Assembly (NCBI GenBank): GCA_039636795.1
Contig: CP143430.1
Location: 4,650,001 to 4,714,000, forward strand
Length of the DNA: 64,000 nucleotides
Direction: 5' to 3'
DNA from: Micrococcaceae bacterium Sec5.1
GTDB taxonomy: Bacteria; Actinomycetota; Actinomycetes; Actinomycetales; Micrococcaceae
Shown: positions 1-8,614 of the stretch, in pieces
Layout: every line of letters starts with the position of its first letter
How positions within the stretch are numbered: position 1 is the stretch's first letter
Translations under genes and position numbers: made by a program
The notes under the pieces: model-generated
Databases searched by the model: none
What the model was told of the DNA's origin: nothing
The model's input: the letters and a program-made list of their open reading frames with translations, nothing else

Positions 1-907
1 AATTGGCAGTCAGGGTTGATCCAACTGCCGCCGTTCCGGAGATAGTAGGTGTTGGGGCTGTCAACGGGATGCCCGGAACAAACGAGAAATCACGAATGGT
101 GACGGATTCAGGTGCCACATGGGCTGCATCACCCCCACCGCCCCCGGTAACCCATAGGTTGAAGTGGATCTGTTCGTGGGCCGGAACTGGAACTGTGGAG
201 CCTTGCAGGACCGTCCGCTTCAGCAGCGTTCCTCCGTAGCCCTCCCCGGCAAACGTCTCGAAGGTGAGCTTGCCTGGCTCCCAGACCATCCTGTGGGTGA
301 GGATCGGGGCATTGGTGACATCGAAGGTGACCGTATTGTTGCCCTGGCCAGGAGGCAGCGTGGCATCAAACCAATAGCCGTGGCCCTGTGTAACAGGCCA
401 GTTCTGGCCATAAGCAGCCCCGCCTCCCCAAGCGGACGCCTCGCAGAGGTCGATCTCCGTGTAGCCAGGTTCGGCCGCGGGGTCATAGGTGAAGAGGCAA
501 CCCCAGACCACTTCCTTCTGGAGCGCGCTAACGTCCTTTTCCACGGTGGTGCTGTACGTTCCGTAGCCGAAACCCTCCCGTGTGGATTGGAACTCCGCGC
601 CCTTGGGAGCCGAGCCGGTCGGGTTGGTGATGGACAGTTTGACGTACCCGTTGGCGTCGGGGTTGCTCACGTTGTTTGCGTCCCAGCTCGCGTTGTACAT
701 TGGGGCCCCACCCCAGAAACGCTTCTGCCAGTTGAAACCCTTCCAGGCAAAGCTGCCCACAGGGCCAGGGTCCTCAGCCATGGGGGTTGTATCGGCTGCG
801 TGTGATGGGCCTGTTCCAGTGAGCATTGATAAACCCACCGCCAGCACGACGGCCAAACCTGCTGCTTTTCTTCGCCCATGCGGAATGAGCCCTACTGACC
901 ATGCCAT
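1..907 (-). CDS. Secreted GH16-type glycoside hydrolase, 3' end outside window
   Basis: The frame runs off the left edge, leaving 302 codons. It starts at ATG 907, with GGAGG seven bases upstream. The N-terminus (MAWSVGLIPHGRRKAAGL, then a hydrophobic run ending GPSHAAD) is a signal peptide. The mature part has the glucanase-fold signature FGYGTYS (about residue 105) and the GH16 catalytic pattern EIDLCE (about residue 135), both expected acids present, so it should hydrolyse or bind a beta-glucan-like polysaccharide outside the cell. The last visible residues, PTPTISGTAAVGSTLTA, look like the start of an Ig-like repeat region common in actinobacterial wall or secreted proteins. No neighbour indicates the substrate. 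Sure of GH16-like fold, unsure of enzyme specificity. Confidence 0.8.
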   Translation of the reverse strand, partial: MAWSVGLIPHGRRKAAGLAVVLAVGLSMLTGTGPSHAADTTPMAEDPGPVGSFAWKGFNWQKRFWGGAPMYNASWDANNVSNPDANGYVKLSITNPTGSAPKGAEFQSTREGFGYGTYSTTVEKDVSALQKEVVWGCLFTYDPAAEPGYTEIDLCEASAWGGGAAYGQNWPVTQGHGYWFDATLPPGQGNNTVTFDVTNAPILTHRMVWEPGKLTFETFAGEGYGGTLLKRTVLQGSTVPVPAHEQIHFNLWVTGGGGGDAAHVAPESVTIRDFSFVPGIPLTAPTPTISGTAAVGSTLTAN

Positions 908-1130
908 AGCCGTGCCTCCATTGATGCGCCCAGACTCGTCCCCGGCAAAAACCGGAGACCGCAACAACATTCCACCCCCACCAGGAACGTGCAGTTCCTC
1001 GATTATCAAGTAGACATGGGTCCTTAGGAAGCGAATTGAAGAACCAAAATCCGGGATATGCCATCAATTGGATAACGGCCGCCTGGCCGGGAGTAATCTT
1101 GGCTTAGCCCGTTCATTTCGCATTCAATTC

Positions 1131-1628
1131 ATGACGCCGGGAGGTCACATCACGATTCGCAGCGCGGGAATCCTGCTCTACCGGCACGGTTCCACGGGAG
1201 AGCTGGAACTTTGGATTGCCCACATGGGTGGACCCTTCTGGGCGCACAAGGACGAACACGCCTGGTCAATTCCCAAGGGCGAATTCCTTGAGGACGAAGA
1301 CCCATTGGTTGCCGCCCGACGCGAATTTATCGAGGAAATTGGGACTCCGCCGCCACCTGCTGACTACGAGTTGTTGGGGGTTTTCAAACAGCCCTCCGGC
1401 AAACTCATCACCGCCTTCGCAGCAGAAGCAGACTCCTTCCAGCCCGATGAGATCGTCAGCAACACCTTTCCTATGGAATGGCCTAAGGGATCCGGCTCCA
1501 TCAAGGAATTTCCGGAAATAGACGACGCCCGGTGGTTTGGAGAAGCAACAGCCAGGACCAAGCTCGTCAAAGGGCAACTGCCCATTGTGGACGCTCTGGC
1601 CCGGCACCTTGTCGGGAAAGCCCTCTAG
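1131..1628 (+). CDS. Nudix hydrolase (COG4119-like)
   Basis: A 165-residue protein with a complete Nudix box: G, five residues, E, seven residues, then REFIEEIGT at about residues 66-74, so it should cleave a nucleoside diphosphate linked to another group using Mg2+. The N-terminus TIRSAGILLYR and the long insert PMEWPKGSG before the last strand resemble the predicted NTP pyrophosphohydrolases of COG4119. A TTG 63 bases upstream would extend the frame, but that extension lacks the family fold; ATG 1131 is chosen although no clear Shine-Dalgarno precedes it, so the message could be leaderless. It stands alone, 54 bases before the MOSC gene on the same strand. Substrate unknown. Confidence 0.8.
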   Translation: MTPGGHITIRSAGILLYRHGSTGELELWIAHMGGPFWAHKDEHAWSIPKGEFLEDEDPLVAARREFIEEIGTPPPPADYELLGVFKQPSGKLITAFAAEADSFQPDEIVSNTFPMEWPKGSGSIKEFPEIDDARWFGEATARTKLVKGQLPIVDALARHLVGKAL

Positions 1629-1681
1629 AGCCTCTCGCACACAGGGCGCTGCCGTTCGAAGCGTCGAGGCGCTAGCGTTGA

Positions 1682-2257
1682 ATGATGACCCCTGAGTACA
1701 GGTACGACGTCGAGGTGCTGCATCTCTTGGTATCGCCGGCGCACGCCTATTTTGGCCGCGCCCGCGAAGGTGCTGCGGATGTCCCGACGACGGACGCTGA
1801 GCAGGCCGAGCTTGTGACGGGCAAGGGCATTGTGGGTGACAGGTTCTTCGGCAAGGCCGCCCACATGGACGCCGCAGTGACCGTGTTCGCGGTGGAAGCG
1901 CTGGAGTCAATCGCCTCCGAACTGGACGTCGGGCCCTTCGACCCGTTGGTGACCCGGCGAAACGTGGTGCTTCGCGGGGCCGAACTGGCCCCCTTGCTGG
2001 GGCATGAGTTCACTCTGGAGTCCGACGGCGATTCCGTGCGGCTGAAGGCAGGGAGGCCAGCACACCCTTGCGCTTGGATGGACCAGATGCTGGCACCGGG
2101 GGCACACAAGGCGATGCGCGGCAGGGGCGGCGTGCGTTGCCAGGTGATCTCCGGAGGACTGCTCCACAGAGGTCCGGCTGTATTGGTGAGTCCTGTGCCC
2201 TTGGATCCAGCCAGGGCCGGCGAGGCAACGGTGCTGCGGCCCTCCCGGCTTCCCTAA
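1682..2257 (+). CDS. MOSC domain protein
   Basis: A 191-residue single-domain MOSC (molybdenum cofactor sulfurase C-terminal) protein. Family marks seen are GKGIVGDRFFG near residue 47, VTRRNVVLRG near residue 80, and the conserved cysteine in HPCAWMDQM near residue 122. Related proteins bind sulfur or the molybdenum cofactor, or reduce N-hydroxylated compounds, but no molybdoenzyme gene lies nearby, so the role stays open. The start is ATG 1682 or the adjacent ATG 1685; neither has a strong ribosome site. The stop is only two bases from the convergent ABC exporter stop, with no hairpin between. Confidence 0.8.
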   Translation: MMTPEYRYDVEVLHLLVSPAHAYFGRAREGAADVPTTDAEQAELVTGKGIVGDRFFGKAAHMDAAVTVFAVEALESIASELDVGPFDPLVTRRNVVLRGAELAPLLGHEFTLESDGDSVRLKAGRPAHPCAWMDQMLAPGAHKAMRGRGGVRCQVISGGLLHRGPAVLVSPVPLDPARAGEATVLRPSRLP

Positions 2258-2259
2258 GC

Positions 2260-4233
2260 TCACACCTCTTCAGCCGCTGGCGCCGCGAACTGCGCCTCGT
2301 AGAGCCGTGAGTACGCCCCGCCCGCAGCAAGCAGCTCAGCATGGGTCCCCTGTTCCACGATCTGCCCCGATTCCATCACCAGGATGAGATCGGCGTCGCG
2401 AATGGTGGAGAGCCGGTGCGCGATGACGAAGCTGGTCCGGTCGGAGCGCAGTGCGTTCATGGCTTTCTGCACCAGAACCTCGGTACGCGTATCCACCGAG
2501 CTCGTGGCTTCATCGAGGATCAGGACCGATGGACGGGACAAGAAGGCGCGGGCAATGGTGAGCAGCTGCTTCTCGCCGGCGGAGACGTTGCCGCCTTCGT
2601 CGTCGAGCACTGTGTCGTAGCCCTCGGGAAGAGAACGGACGAACCGGTCCACGTAGGTGGCCTGGGCAGCTTCAAGGATCTCGGGCTCAGATGCAGTGGG
2701 CCGACCATAGGCGATGTTGTCGCGGATAGTCCCGCCGAAGAGCCACGTATCCTGCAGGACCATGCCCATCCGCGAGCGCAGTTCCTGCCGTGACATGGAG
2801 GCGATGTCCACGCCGTCGAGAGTTATGCGTCCGGCGTCCAGTTCGTAGAAGCGCATCATGAGGTTCACCAGCGTTGTCTTGCCGGCACCTGTTGGTCCAA
2901 CGATGGCGATGCTCTGACCTGGTTCGGCCACCAGGCTGAGGTCCGTGATGAGTGGCTTGTCGGGCAGGTACCGGAAGGACACATTCTCGAACACGAGCCG
3001 CCCACGCGATGGACCGGACCGCGGAACAGGAGCAGGTTCCGGGGATTCTTCTTCCTCATCCAGCAGGTCGAACACCCGTTCCGCCGAGGCAACGCCCGAT
3101 TGGAGCATGTTGGCCATGGATCCCAGTTGGGCCAACGGCATGGTGAATTGCCGTGAGTATTGAATGAAGGCCTGCACGTCACCCAACTGCATTGCACCAG
3201 AGGCCACTTGCAGACCGCCCACTACGGCGATGCCCACGTACACCAGGTTTCCGATGAACGTCATGGCCGGCATGATCAGCCCGCTCACGAATTGTGCCCC
3301 GAAGCTTGCCTGGTACAGCTCGCTGTTCTTGGCGCGGAACTTCGCTTGGACTTCGTTTTGGCGGCCGAACACCTTCACGAGTGCGTGACCGGTGTACGTT
3401 TCCTCAATCTGCCCGTTGAGCTCGCCGGTGTTTTTCCATTGTGCGACGAACAGTTTCTGCGAGCGCTTGGCAATCACCACCGTGGTCCCCAGGGTAAGCG
3501 GGATGGTCACCAACGCAATGATGGCGAGCAGCGGCGAGAGCAGGAACATCATCACCAGCACGCCCAGTACGGTCAGCAGCGAGGACACCACCTGGCTGAT
3601 GGATTGCTGCAGGCTTTGAGAGATGTTGTCGACGTCGTTGGTTACGCGGCTGAGCAGCTCACCACGCTGGATGGAGTCGAAATACCGCAGGGGAAGCCGA
3701 TGGATTTTCGCTTCGATCCGCTCGCGGAGTCTGTACACGGTCCGCTGCACGACGCCGTTGAGCACGTACGCCTGCATCCAACCGAACGCTGAGGCCAGAA
3801 CGTACAGCGCCAGCACCCAGAGCAGCACGGATGACAGCGCACCGAAGTCGATTCCGATGCCGGGTGTCAGGTTCATGGCGTTCAGCATGTCGGCTTTGTT
3901 GTTCTCGCCGGAGGCGCGCAGGCCCGCGATCACTTGGGCTTTGGAAACCCCTGCTGGCAGTTGTTTGGACACCACGCCGGCGAAGATGAGGTTGGTTCCT
4001 TCGCCCAGCAGCCTGGGCCCGATGACGGACAAGGTGACGCTGACCACAGCGAATACCAGGACCAGCGTCAGCCAGAACCGCTCAGGCCGCAAAGTGCCCA
4101 GCAGCCGCCGGGCCGAGGCACCAAAGTTGGAAGCTTTCTCCGCCGGAATGTTCATGCCACCGAACGGACCGCCACCTCGGGGCCCAATGGGTGGCCGCTG
4201 TGGCCCCCGTTGACCTGCTGTCATGGCGCTCAT
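2260..4233 (-). CDS. ABC exporter half-transporter, canonical ATP site subunit
   Basis: A 657-residue half transporter: an N-terminal Gly/Pro-rich tail, six membrane segments (about residues 50-380) and a C-terminal ATPase. The ATPase has Walker A GPTGAGKTT (about 448), Walker B LILDEATSSVD with the catalytic Glu, and H-loop IAHRLSTI with His. Its signature is the atypical VSAGEKQ rather than LSGGQ. The start ATG overlaps the upstream gene by four bases (ATGA), so the two are translationally coupled and probably form a heterodimer. Such pairs export drugs, lipids or peptides; no substrate can be read from the sequence. The stop is two bases from the convergent MOSC gene. Confidence 0.9.
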   Translation of the reverse strand: MSAMTAGQRGPQRPPIGPRGGGPFGGMNIPAEKASNFGASARRLLGTLRPERFWLTLVLVFAVVSVTLSVIGPRLLGEGTNLIFAGVVSKQLPAGVSKAQVIAGLRASGENNKADMLNAMNLTPGIGIDFGALSSVLLWVLALYVLASAFGWMQAYVLNGVVQRTVYRLRERIEAKIHRLPLRYFDSIQRGELLSRVTNDVDNISQSLQQSISQVVSSLLTVLGVLVMMFLLSPLLAIIALVTIPLTLGTTVVIAKRSQKLFVAQWKNTGELNGQIEETYTGHALVKVFGRQNEVQAKFRAKNSELYQASFGAQFVSGLIMPAMTFIGNLVYVGIAVVGGLQVASGAMQLGDVQAFIQYSRQFTMPLAQLGSMANMLQSGVASAERVFDLLDEEEESPEPAPVPRSGPSRGRLVFENVSFRYLPDKPLITDLSLVAEPGQSIAIVGPTGAGKTTLVNLMMRFYELDAGRITLDGVDIASMSRQELRSRMGMVLQDTWLFGGTIRDNIAYGRPTASEPEILEAAQATYVDRFVRSLPEGYDTVLDDEGGNVSAGEKQLLTIARAFLSRPSVLILDEATSSVDTRTEVLVQKAMNALRSDRTSFVIAHRLSTIRDADLILVMESGQIVEQGTHAELLAAGGAYSRLYEAQFAAPAAEEV

Positions 4234-5963
4234 GCCGCCTCCTCCGCTGCCAGCTGGGAAGACACGATTTCCCTGTATGTTTCGGACGTCTCCAACAGCT
4301 CATCGTGGGTTCCCTGCCCAACGATCCTGCCGTCGTCGAGCACTAATATCTGGTCCGCGTCCGCGATGCTGGAGACGCGCTGGGCGATGATCACCAGCGT
4401 GGCGCCGTTGGTGTGGTGTTTGAGGGCCTGCCGGAGGCGGGCGTCCGTGGCGGTGTCCAGCGAGGAGAAGGAATCGTCGAAAATGTAGAGCTCCGGCTGT
4501 TTCACGAGTGCCCGGGCAATGGCCAGGCGTTGCCGTTGCCCGCCGGAAACGTTGGTGCCGCCCTGCGAGATGGGCGCATCCAGTCCACCTTCCATCTCTT
4601 CAACAAAGTCCCGCGCCTGGGCCACTGAAAGGGCCTGCCACAGTTCGTCGTCGCTGGCGTCGGGTTTGCCGTATTGAAGGTTGCTGCGGACGGTGCCTGA
4701 GAACAGATATGGCCGTTGTGGCACCAGGCCGATATGCCCCCACAGCAGGTCCGGATGCAGGTCGCGGATGTCCACGCCGTCCATCCGGACTGCTCCCGCA
4801 GTGGCGTCGAACAGCCGCGGCATCAGGTTCACCAACGTGGTCTTCCCGGCGCCAGTGCTGCCAATGATTGCCGTGGTCTGGCCGGCCATGGCTGTGAAGG
4901 TGACGCCGCTGAGGACTGGCTGTTCGGCACCCGGGTAGGCGAATCCGACGTCGCGCATTTCCAGTTCGCCACGGCGGATACCGCCAGTAACAGGGTTCGA
5001 CGGCGGCTGGACACTTGAGGCGGTCTCCAGCACCTGCCCGATCCTGTCCGCAGAAACGGACGCGCGCGGGATCATCACGGCCATGAAAGTGGCCATCATG
5101 ACGGACATGAGGATCTGCATGAGGTAGCTGAGGAAGGCGATCAGCGTGCCTACCTGCATGGAGCCGTCCTCGATCCGGAACGAGCCGAACCAGATCACCG
5201 CCACACTGGAAATGTTCATCACCAACATGACCACCGGGAACATGAGCGCCATCAAACGGCCGGCCCGCAGCGCGACGTCAGTGACGTCTTCGTTCGCCTT
5301 GCCAAACCGGGAGGTCTCCATGTCTTCCCGCACGAAAGCGCGGACCACCCGGATGCCGGTGAGTTGCTCGCGGAGAACGCGGTTGACGGCGTCGATCCGA
5401 ACCTGCATTTTGCGGAACAGCGGCACCATCCGGGTCACGATCAACCCGACGGCCACCAGCAATACAGGCACGCAGACCGCGATCAGCCAGGACAGCTGGG
5501 CGTCCTGCCGCACGGCCATGATCACGCCGCCAATGCTCAGCATGGGCGCGGCAACCATAAGCGTGCAGGACATGAGGACCAGTTGCTGAACCTGCTGGAC
5601 ATCGTTGGTGGACCGCGTGATCAAGGACGGCGCCCCGAACTTGGTGACTTCCTGCTCCGAGAACTCCCCCACCCTTGCAAAGACGGCGTCCCGCAGGTCG
5701 CGGCCCATTCCCATGGCTGCCTTCGCGCCGAAGTACACGGCCACCACCGCACACGCAATCTGCAACAGCGTGATCAGCAGCATGAGGCCACCCATGCGCA
5801 GGATGTAATCGGTATCGCCGGTAGCGACGCCGTTATCGATGATGTCGGCGTTGAGCGTAGGCAGATAAAGGGACGCGATGGACTGCGCCAATTGAAAAAC
5901 GACGACGGCAATCAGCAACCGCTGGTGCGGCTTCAGGAACCGAACGAGAACCTTCCAAAGCAT
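4230..5963 (-). CDS. ABC exporter half-transporter, degenerate ATP site subunit
   Basis: A 577-residue half transporter with six membrane segments and an ATPase domain. Walker A is GSTGAGKTT (about 370) and the signature is the canonical VSGGQRQR, but Walker B reads IFDDSFSSLD with Asp replacing the catalytic Glu, and the H-loop reads IAQRVSSI with Gln for His. These changes fit the non-hydrolysing nucleotide site of heterodimeric exporters such as TM287/288, whose partner lies immediately downstream. The start is ATG 5963, with GGAG five bases upstream; an in-frame extension to 6023 lacks that site. It is 72 bases from the XRE regulator on the same strand, which may control it. Confidence 0.9.
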   Translation of the reverse strand: MLWKVLVRFLKPHQRLLIAVVVFQLAQSIASLYLPTLNADIIDNGVATGDTDYILRMGGLMLLITLLQIACAVVAVYFGAKAAMGMGRDLRDAVFARVGEFSEQEVTKFGAPSLITRSTNDVQQVQQLVLMSCTLMVAAPMLSIGGVIMAVRQDAQLSWLIAVCVPVLLVAVGLIVTRMVPLFRKMQVRIDAVNRVLREQLTGIRVVRAFVREDMETSRFGKANEDVTDVALRAGRLMALMFPVVMLVMNISSVAVIWFGSFRIEDGSMQVGTLIAFLSYLMQILMSVMMATFMAVMIPRASVSADRIGQVLETASSVQPPSNPVTGGIRRGELEMRDVGFAYPGAEQPVLSGVTFTAMAGQTTAIIGSTGAGKTTLVNLMPRLFDATAGAVRMDGVDIRDLHPDLLWGHIGLVPQRPYLFSGTVRSNLQYGKPDASDDELWQALSVAQARDFVEEMEGGLDAPISQGGTNVSGGQRQRLAIARALVKQPELYIFDDSFSSLDTATDARLRQALKHHTNGATLVIIAQRVSSIADADQILVLDDGRIVGQGTHDELLETSETYREIVSSQLAAEEAA

Positions 5964-6035
5964 GGGGACTCCGAACCAACGTAGTGAACCGAAGGCTAGT
6001 TTACGTCTGGTTGCTGTGGGCAACTAGAGGGATTC

Positions 6036-6938
6036 TCAGACCACTGCTTTCCTGTTCAAACCTTGCAGGGCAGCCTGCGTTCCGGTTCCGCTTTTGGGTA
6101 GGTAAGTGAAAAGACGGAGGGCCCGGAACTGCGGGACACCCAGCACCATGGGAGCGAAGCTGAGGCGGCCTACCTCGGGGTGATCATAAACAACATCCAC
6201 GTGGTACGAATCGCCAACCACTTGCCGCTGCCATAATTCCCGGAAGGCTTCCGAAACCTGGCATAGACCGCGTGCCATGGCATCGAAACGGTGATCGTCC
6301 GGGAAGTTGGCTGATTGCGCACGGAACTGCGCCACCATGGAGCGGGCCATCATCTCCTTATGCACGTGGGGCCTGGCGAGCTCCGGATCCGTGAAGAAGC
6401 GTTGGAGGCAGCTTTCACCCACACGGGTATCGAAAGTTTCTGCGGCCGCGGAATTCATGGCCACTACGGTCCAGAAAGGGTCAGCGATGTAGCTGGGATT
6501 CGCCATGGCATCCACCAGCTGCTGCAGCAGAGCGAGCTGGACGTCGTCGACGTCGAAGTTGTGACCGGCGGCCTGTCCCAAAGTCTGACCGCCAGCCGTG
6601 CTGACCGTATTGCCGGACGGACCCGAACGGCGCCCGGATGCAAGCCGCCGGACATAGGTCCGGTCCTCAGGGCTAAGCCGCAGTGCGTTCGAAATGGCAT
6701 CGAGGATTTCCTCCGAGGCGCCAATGGCCCGCCCCTGTTCCAGCCACGTGTACCAGGAGACCCCAACATTGGCCAGGACGGCCACCTCTTCGCGCCTCAG
6801 TCCGGGAGTCCGGCGTCGTGGGCTGACTGGTAACCCGACATCCTGCGGACGGGTCTGCTCGCGGCGGGTGCGGAAGAACTCGCCAAGGCGGGCGTGGTTG
6901 GAGCGGGCTTGATGTGAAACAGGCTGGTCGGTAGGCAA
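6036..6938 (-). CDS. XRE-family regulator with MmyB-like ligand domain
   Basis: A 300-residue regulator starting at TTG 6938, six bases after GGAG. Residues 15-90 form a helix-turn-helix domain with the MmyB-type sequence RRRTPGLRREEVAVLANVG and YTWLEQGR. The C-terminal 180 residues match the MmyB-like ligand-binding domain (PSYIADPFWTVVAMNSAA, then DHPEVGRLSFAPMVL). This family is common in actinobacteria and often controls neighbouring redox or transport genes; the ligand may be fatty-acid-like. It lies just upstream of the ABC exporter pair on the same strand and may form a transcription unit with it. Target genes are inferred only. Confidence 0.88.
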   Translation of the reverse strand: MPTDQPVSHQARSNHARLGEFFRTRREQTRPQDVGLPVSPRRRTPGLRREEVAVLANVGVSWYTWLEQGRAIGASEEILDAISNALRLSPEDRTYVRRLASGRRSGPSGNTVSTAGGQTLGQAAGHNFDVDDVQLALLQQLVDAMANPSYIADPFWTVVAMNSAAAETFDTRVGESCLQRFFTDPELARPHVHKEMMARSMVAQFRAQSANFPDDHRFDAMARGLCQVSEAFRELWQRQVVGDSYHVDVVYDHPEVGRLSFAPMVLGVPQFRALRLFTYLPKSGTGTQAALQGLNRKAVV

Positions 6939-6963
6939 TGGGGTCTCCAGTAAAAAGACGAGC

Positions 6964-7008
6964 GTCCGGCCACCCGCTGGGCAGCTACGGCACAGCGGGT
7001 GGCCGGAC
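6964..7008 (-). terminator. 16-bp perfect hairpin, likely terminator
   Basis: Positions 6964-6979 and 6993-7008 are perfect inverted repeats (arms start GTCCGGCCAC) around a 13-base loop. The hairpin lies between the stop of the P-loop ATPase gene and the start of the XRE gene, so it most likely ends the azoreductase-ATPase transcript. There is no long T-run. Confidence 0.6.
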
Positions 7009-7044
7009 GAACCGGTGAGCAGGATCCAAACAGATGTTTCCTGG

Positions 7045-7749
7045 TTACTGCAGGACCCGCTCCCGTTCGGAGCGCACGTCCAGCTGCGCGTATTCCTCGG
7101 CTGCCAGGCGTGTGGCGTCCTGGGGACTCATGCGCGGCTCAAGGTTGAGCAGGGAAGCAATCCGGACCAGACGCTCCTCCACGGAACCTGACACAACATG
7201 GAAGGCGATGCCCAACTCGTCCATGGTGTACTGCAGGATCTCATCGGACATGTTCCGGAATTGATCGTTGACCGGGCGGTGTCCATCAGCAGAGAGCGGG
7301 AGCTCGTTCTTCAGGTGCACGAACACATCGAAGGAGTTCTTGACGTGCCTCTTGAAGCTGTTGCCCAGGCTGGTCATCACCTCTTCGAAGAAGGCGAGTT
7401 CCGGAGTCTTCTCCACGCTCTCCCCCGCCGCCAGATGTGCTGAGGCGCTGGGGTTCAGCCCGAGGGAAACCCGCACGGACCCGTAGATCCATTCCTGCAG
7501 CGATGAACCGTCGGAGATGAAACCGGCCGAGAGCTTGTCCTCATACACGGCACGCTCCACGTGACGGGTCACGATCATCTGGATGAGCTCCGCCGCAGTG
7601 CATTCCTCGAGGGTCTTGCCAGGGGCGGCCTCGGGCAGGATCTCCCGCATGGTCCTGGCTTTGGTGCGGGGCAACCCGGTGTAGTGGGACAAGGCCATGG
7701 ACGTAAACGTCTTGCCCGAGGAATAGGTACCCGAAATGCCGATGCGCAC
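7045..7749 (-). CDS. NadR/Ttd14-like AAA family P-loop ATPase
   Basis: A 234-residue protein beginning at GTG 7749, with AGGAG about seven bases upstream. The first residues hold a P-loop of the NadR kinase type (GISGTYSSGKT) and the middle holds a likely Walker B region (FDVFVHLKNELP). The overall layout resembles the AAA_28 (NadR/Ttd14-like) family of nucleotide or nicotinamide-riboside kinases, but the acceptor substrate cannot be deduced. It begins nine bases after the azoreductase stop, so the two are co-transcribed. Alternative: a general kinase or GTPase-like protein. Confidence 0.75.
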   Translation of the reverse strand: MRIGISGTYSSGKTFTSMALSHYTGLPRTKARTMREILPEAAPGKTLEECTAAELIQMIVTRHVERAVYEDKLSAGFISDGSSLQEWIYGSVRVSLGLNPSASAHLAAGESVEKTPELAFFEEVMTSLGNSFKRHVKNSFDVFVHLKNELPLSADGHRPVNDQFRNMSDEILQYTMDELGIAFHVVSGSVEERLVRIASLLNLEPRMSPQDATRLAAEEYAQLDVRSERERVLQ

Positions 7750-7758
7750 AGGGAGCTC

Positions 7759-8436
7759 CTAGTCGTTGACGAGCTGGAGGGTACCCGCGGCGCTGAGCTT
7801 GCCGGCGAACTCGATTGCGGCGTCGCTCAGGTCCGCTTCTGCAACCTTGCGGGTGCCATCGACGTCGCCGTTCAGGACAGTGGGAGCGAAGCGGACGTGG
7901 GTTGCGTCCTCGATGCCCACAAAGTTCAGCCAGTCAGCGAAGAAGGTGCTGCTGAAGTCGGAGCCGAAAGCGGCCGGAACACCCGGGGCGTAGACACCGC
8001 TGGTGTGGATCGCAAGGGCTTGCTTGCCTTCCATGAGGCCGCGGTAGCCCTGCTCCGGGTCAAAGCCGAAGCTCCAGCCGGGCTGGGTGATGATGTCGAT
8101 CCACTGCTTCAGCACGTAGGGGACGCCCGAGTTCCACATGGGGATGTTGAAGACGTATGCGTCGGCTGCAGCGAACTGATCGAACACAGCGCGGGCGGAT
8201 TCCCAAGCGGCAACCTGCTCCGGCGTCTGGTCCTGTCCGGTGAAGACAGCCATCTTGGCGGCAGCCGCGATTCGACCGAAAACAGGCAACGCGCCGTCGT
8301 CGAACAAGTTCAGGGTCTCCAGCTCAAAGCTCTCCGGACCGGCAGCCTGGACGGAGTCGATGAAGTGCCGGGCCAACCGCAGGGAGTCGCTGTTGGCGTA
8401 GCGCGGAGAGGCGTTGATGTGGAGGATGGTAGGCAT
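7759..8436 (-). CDS. azoR: FMN-dependent NADH-azoreductase
   Basis: A 225-residue flavodoxin-fold protein typical of AzoR: N-terminal HINASPRYANSDSLRLA binds the FMN phosphate, PMWNSGVPYVLKQWID is the family signature near residue 100, and the length is normal. It should use NADH to reduce azo dyes or quinones, a quinone-detoxifying role. Start ATG 8436 follows AAAGGAAG. The downstream gene follows after nine bases. The region upstream (8437-8602) separates it from the divergent HAD gene and holds promoters of both. Confidence 0.9.
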   Translation of the reverse strand: MPTILHINASPRYANSDSLRLARHFIDSVQAAGPESFELETLNLFDDGALPVFGRIAAAAKMAVFTGQDQTPEQVAAWESARAVFDQFAAADAYVFNIPMWNSGVPYVLKQWIDIITQPGWSFGFDPEQGYRGLMEGKQALAIHTSGVYAPGVPAAFGSDFSSTFFADWLNFVGIEDATHVRFAPTVLNGDVDGTRKVAEADLSDAAIEFAGKLSAAGTLQLVND

Positions 8437-8591
8437 TGGCTTCCTTTCGAGGCTTTGCTGCGGGGACGCTTTGTGCCCCGTATTCGATCCTCACGGACAT
8501 CGCATCAGCGCGTAAGAACGCACTTTTTTGTGCCTAGGGCACCTCAAAGTGCCCTCCCCTGGAAGGCTTCCACTTGCCGGAGCGGTACCTA

Positions 8592-8614
8592 GGATTCTTC
8601 CTGTGGAAGAATCC
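8592..8614. promoter_or_regulatory. Perfect 10-bp inverted repeat around the HAD start codon
   Basis: GGATTCTTCC and its exact complement GGAAGAATCC flank three bases (TGT) at 8602-8604. The presumed GTG start at 8603 sits in the loop and the AGGA ribosome site in the left arm. The element could be an operator or an mRNA hairpin hiding the start; this is inference from position. Confidence 0.5.

Noticed and set aside
164..1013. Two plus-strand frames opposite the GH16-type gene
   Set aside because: The minus strand encodes a signal peptide and GH16 motifs and runs off the window edge; the plus frames are its shadow.
1068..1130. Upstream TTG start for the first Nudix gene
   Set aside because: The added 21 residues have no family similarity and no ribosome site.
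7561..8592. Plus-strand open frame of 343 codons opposite the azoreductase
   Set aside because: The minus-strand azoreductase and ATPase genes have strong motifs, ribosome sites and family matches; the plus frame shows none.
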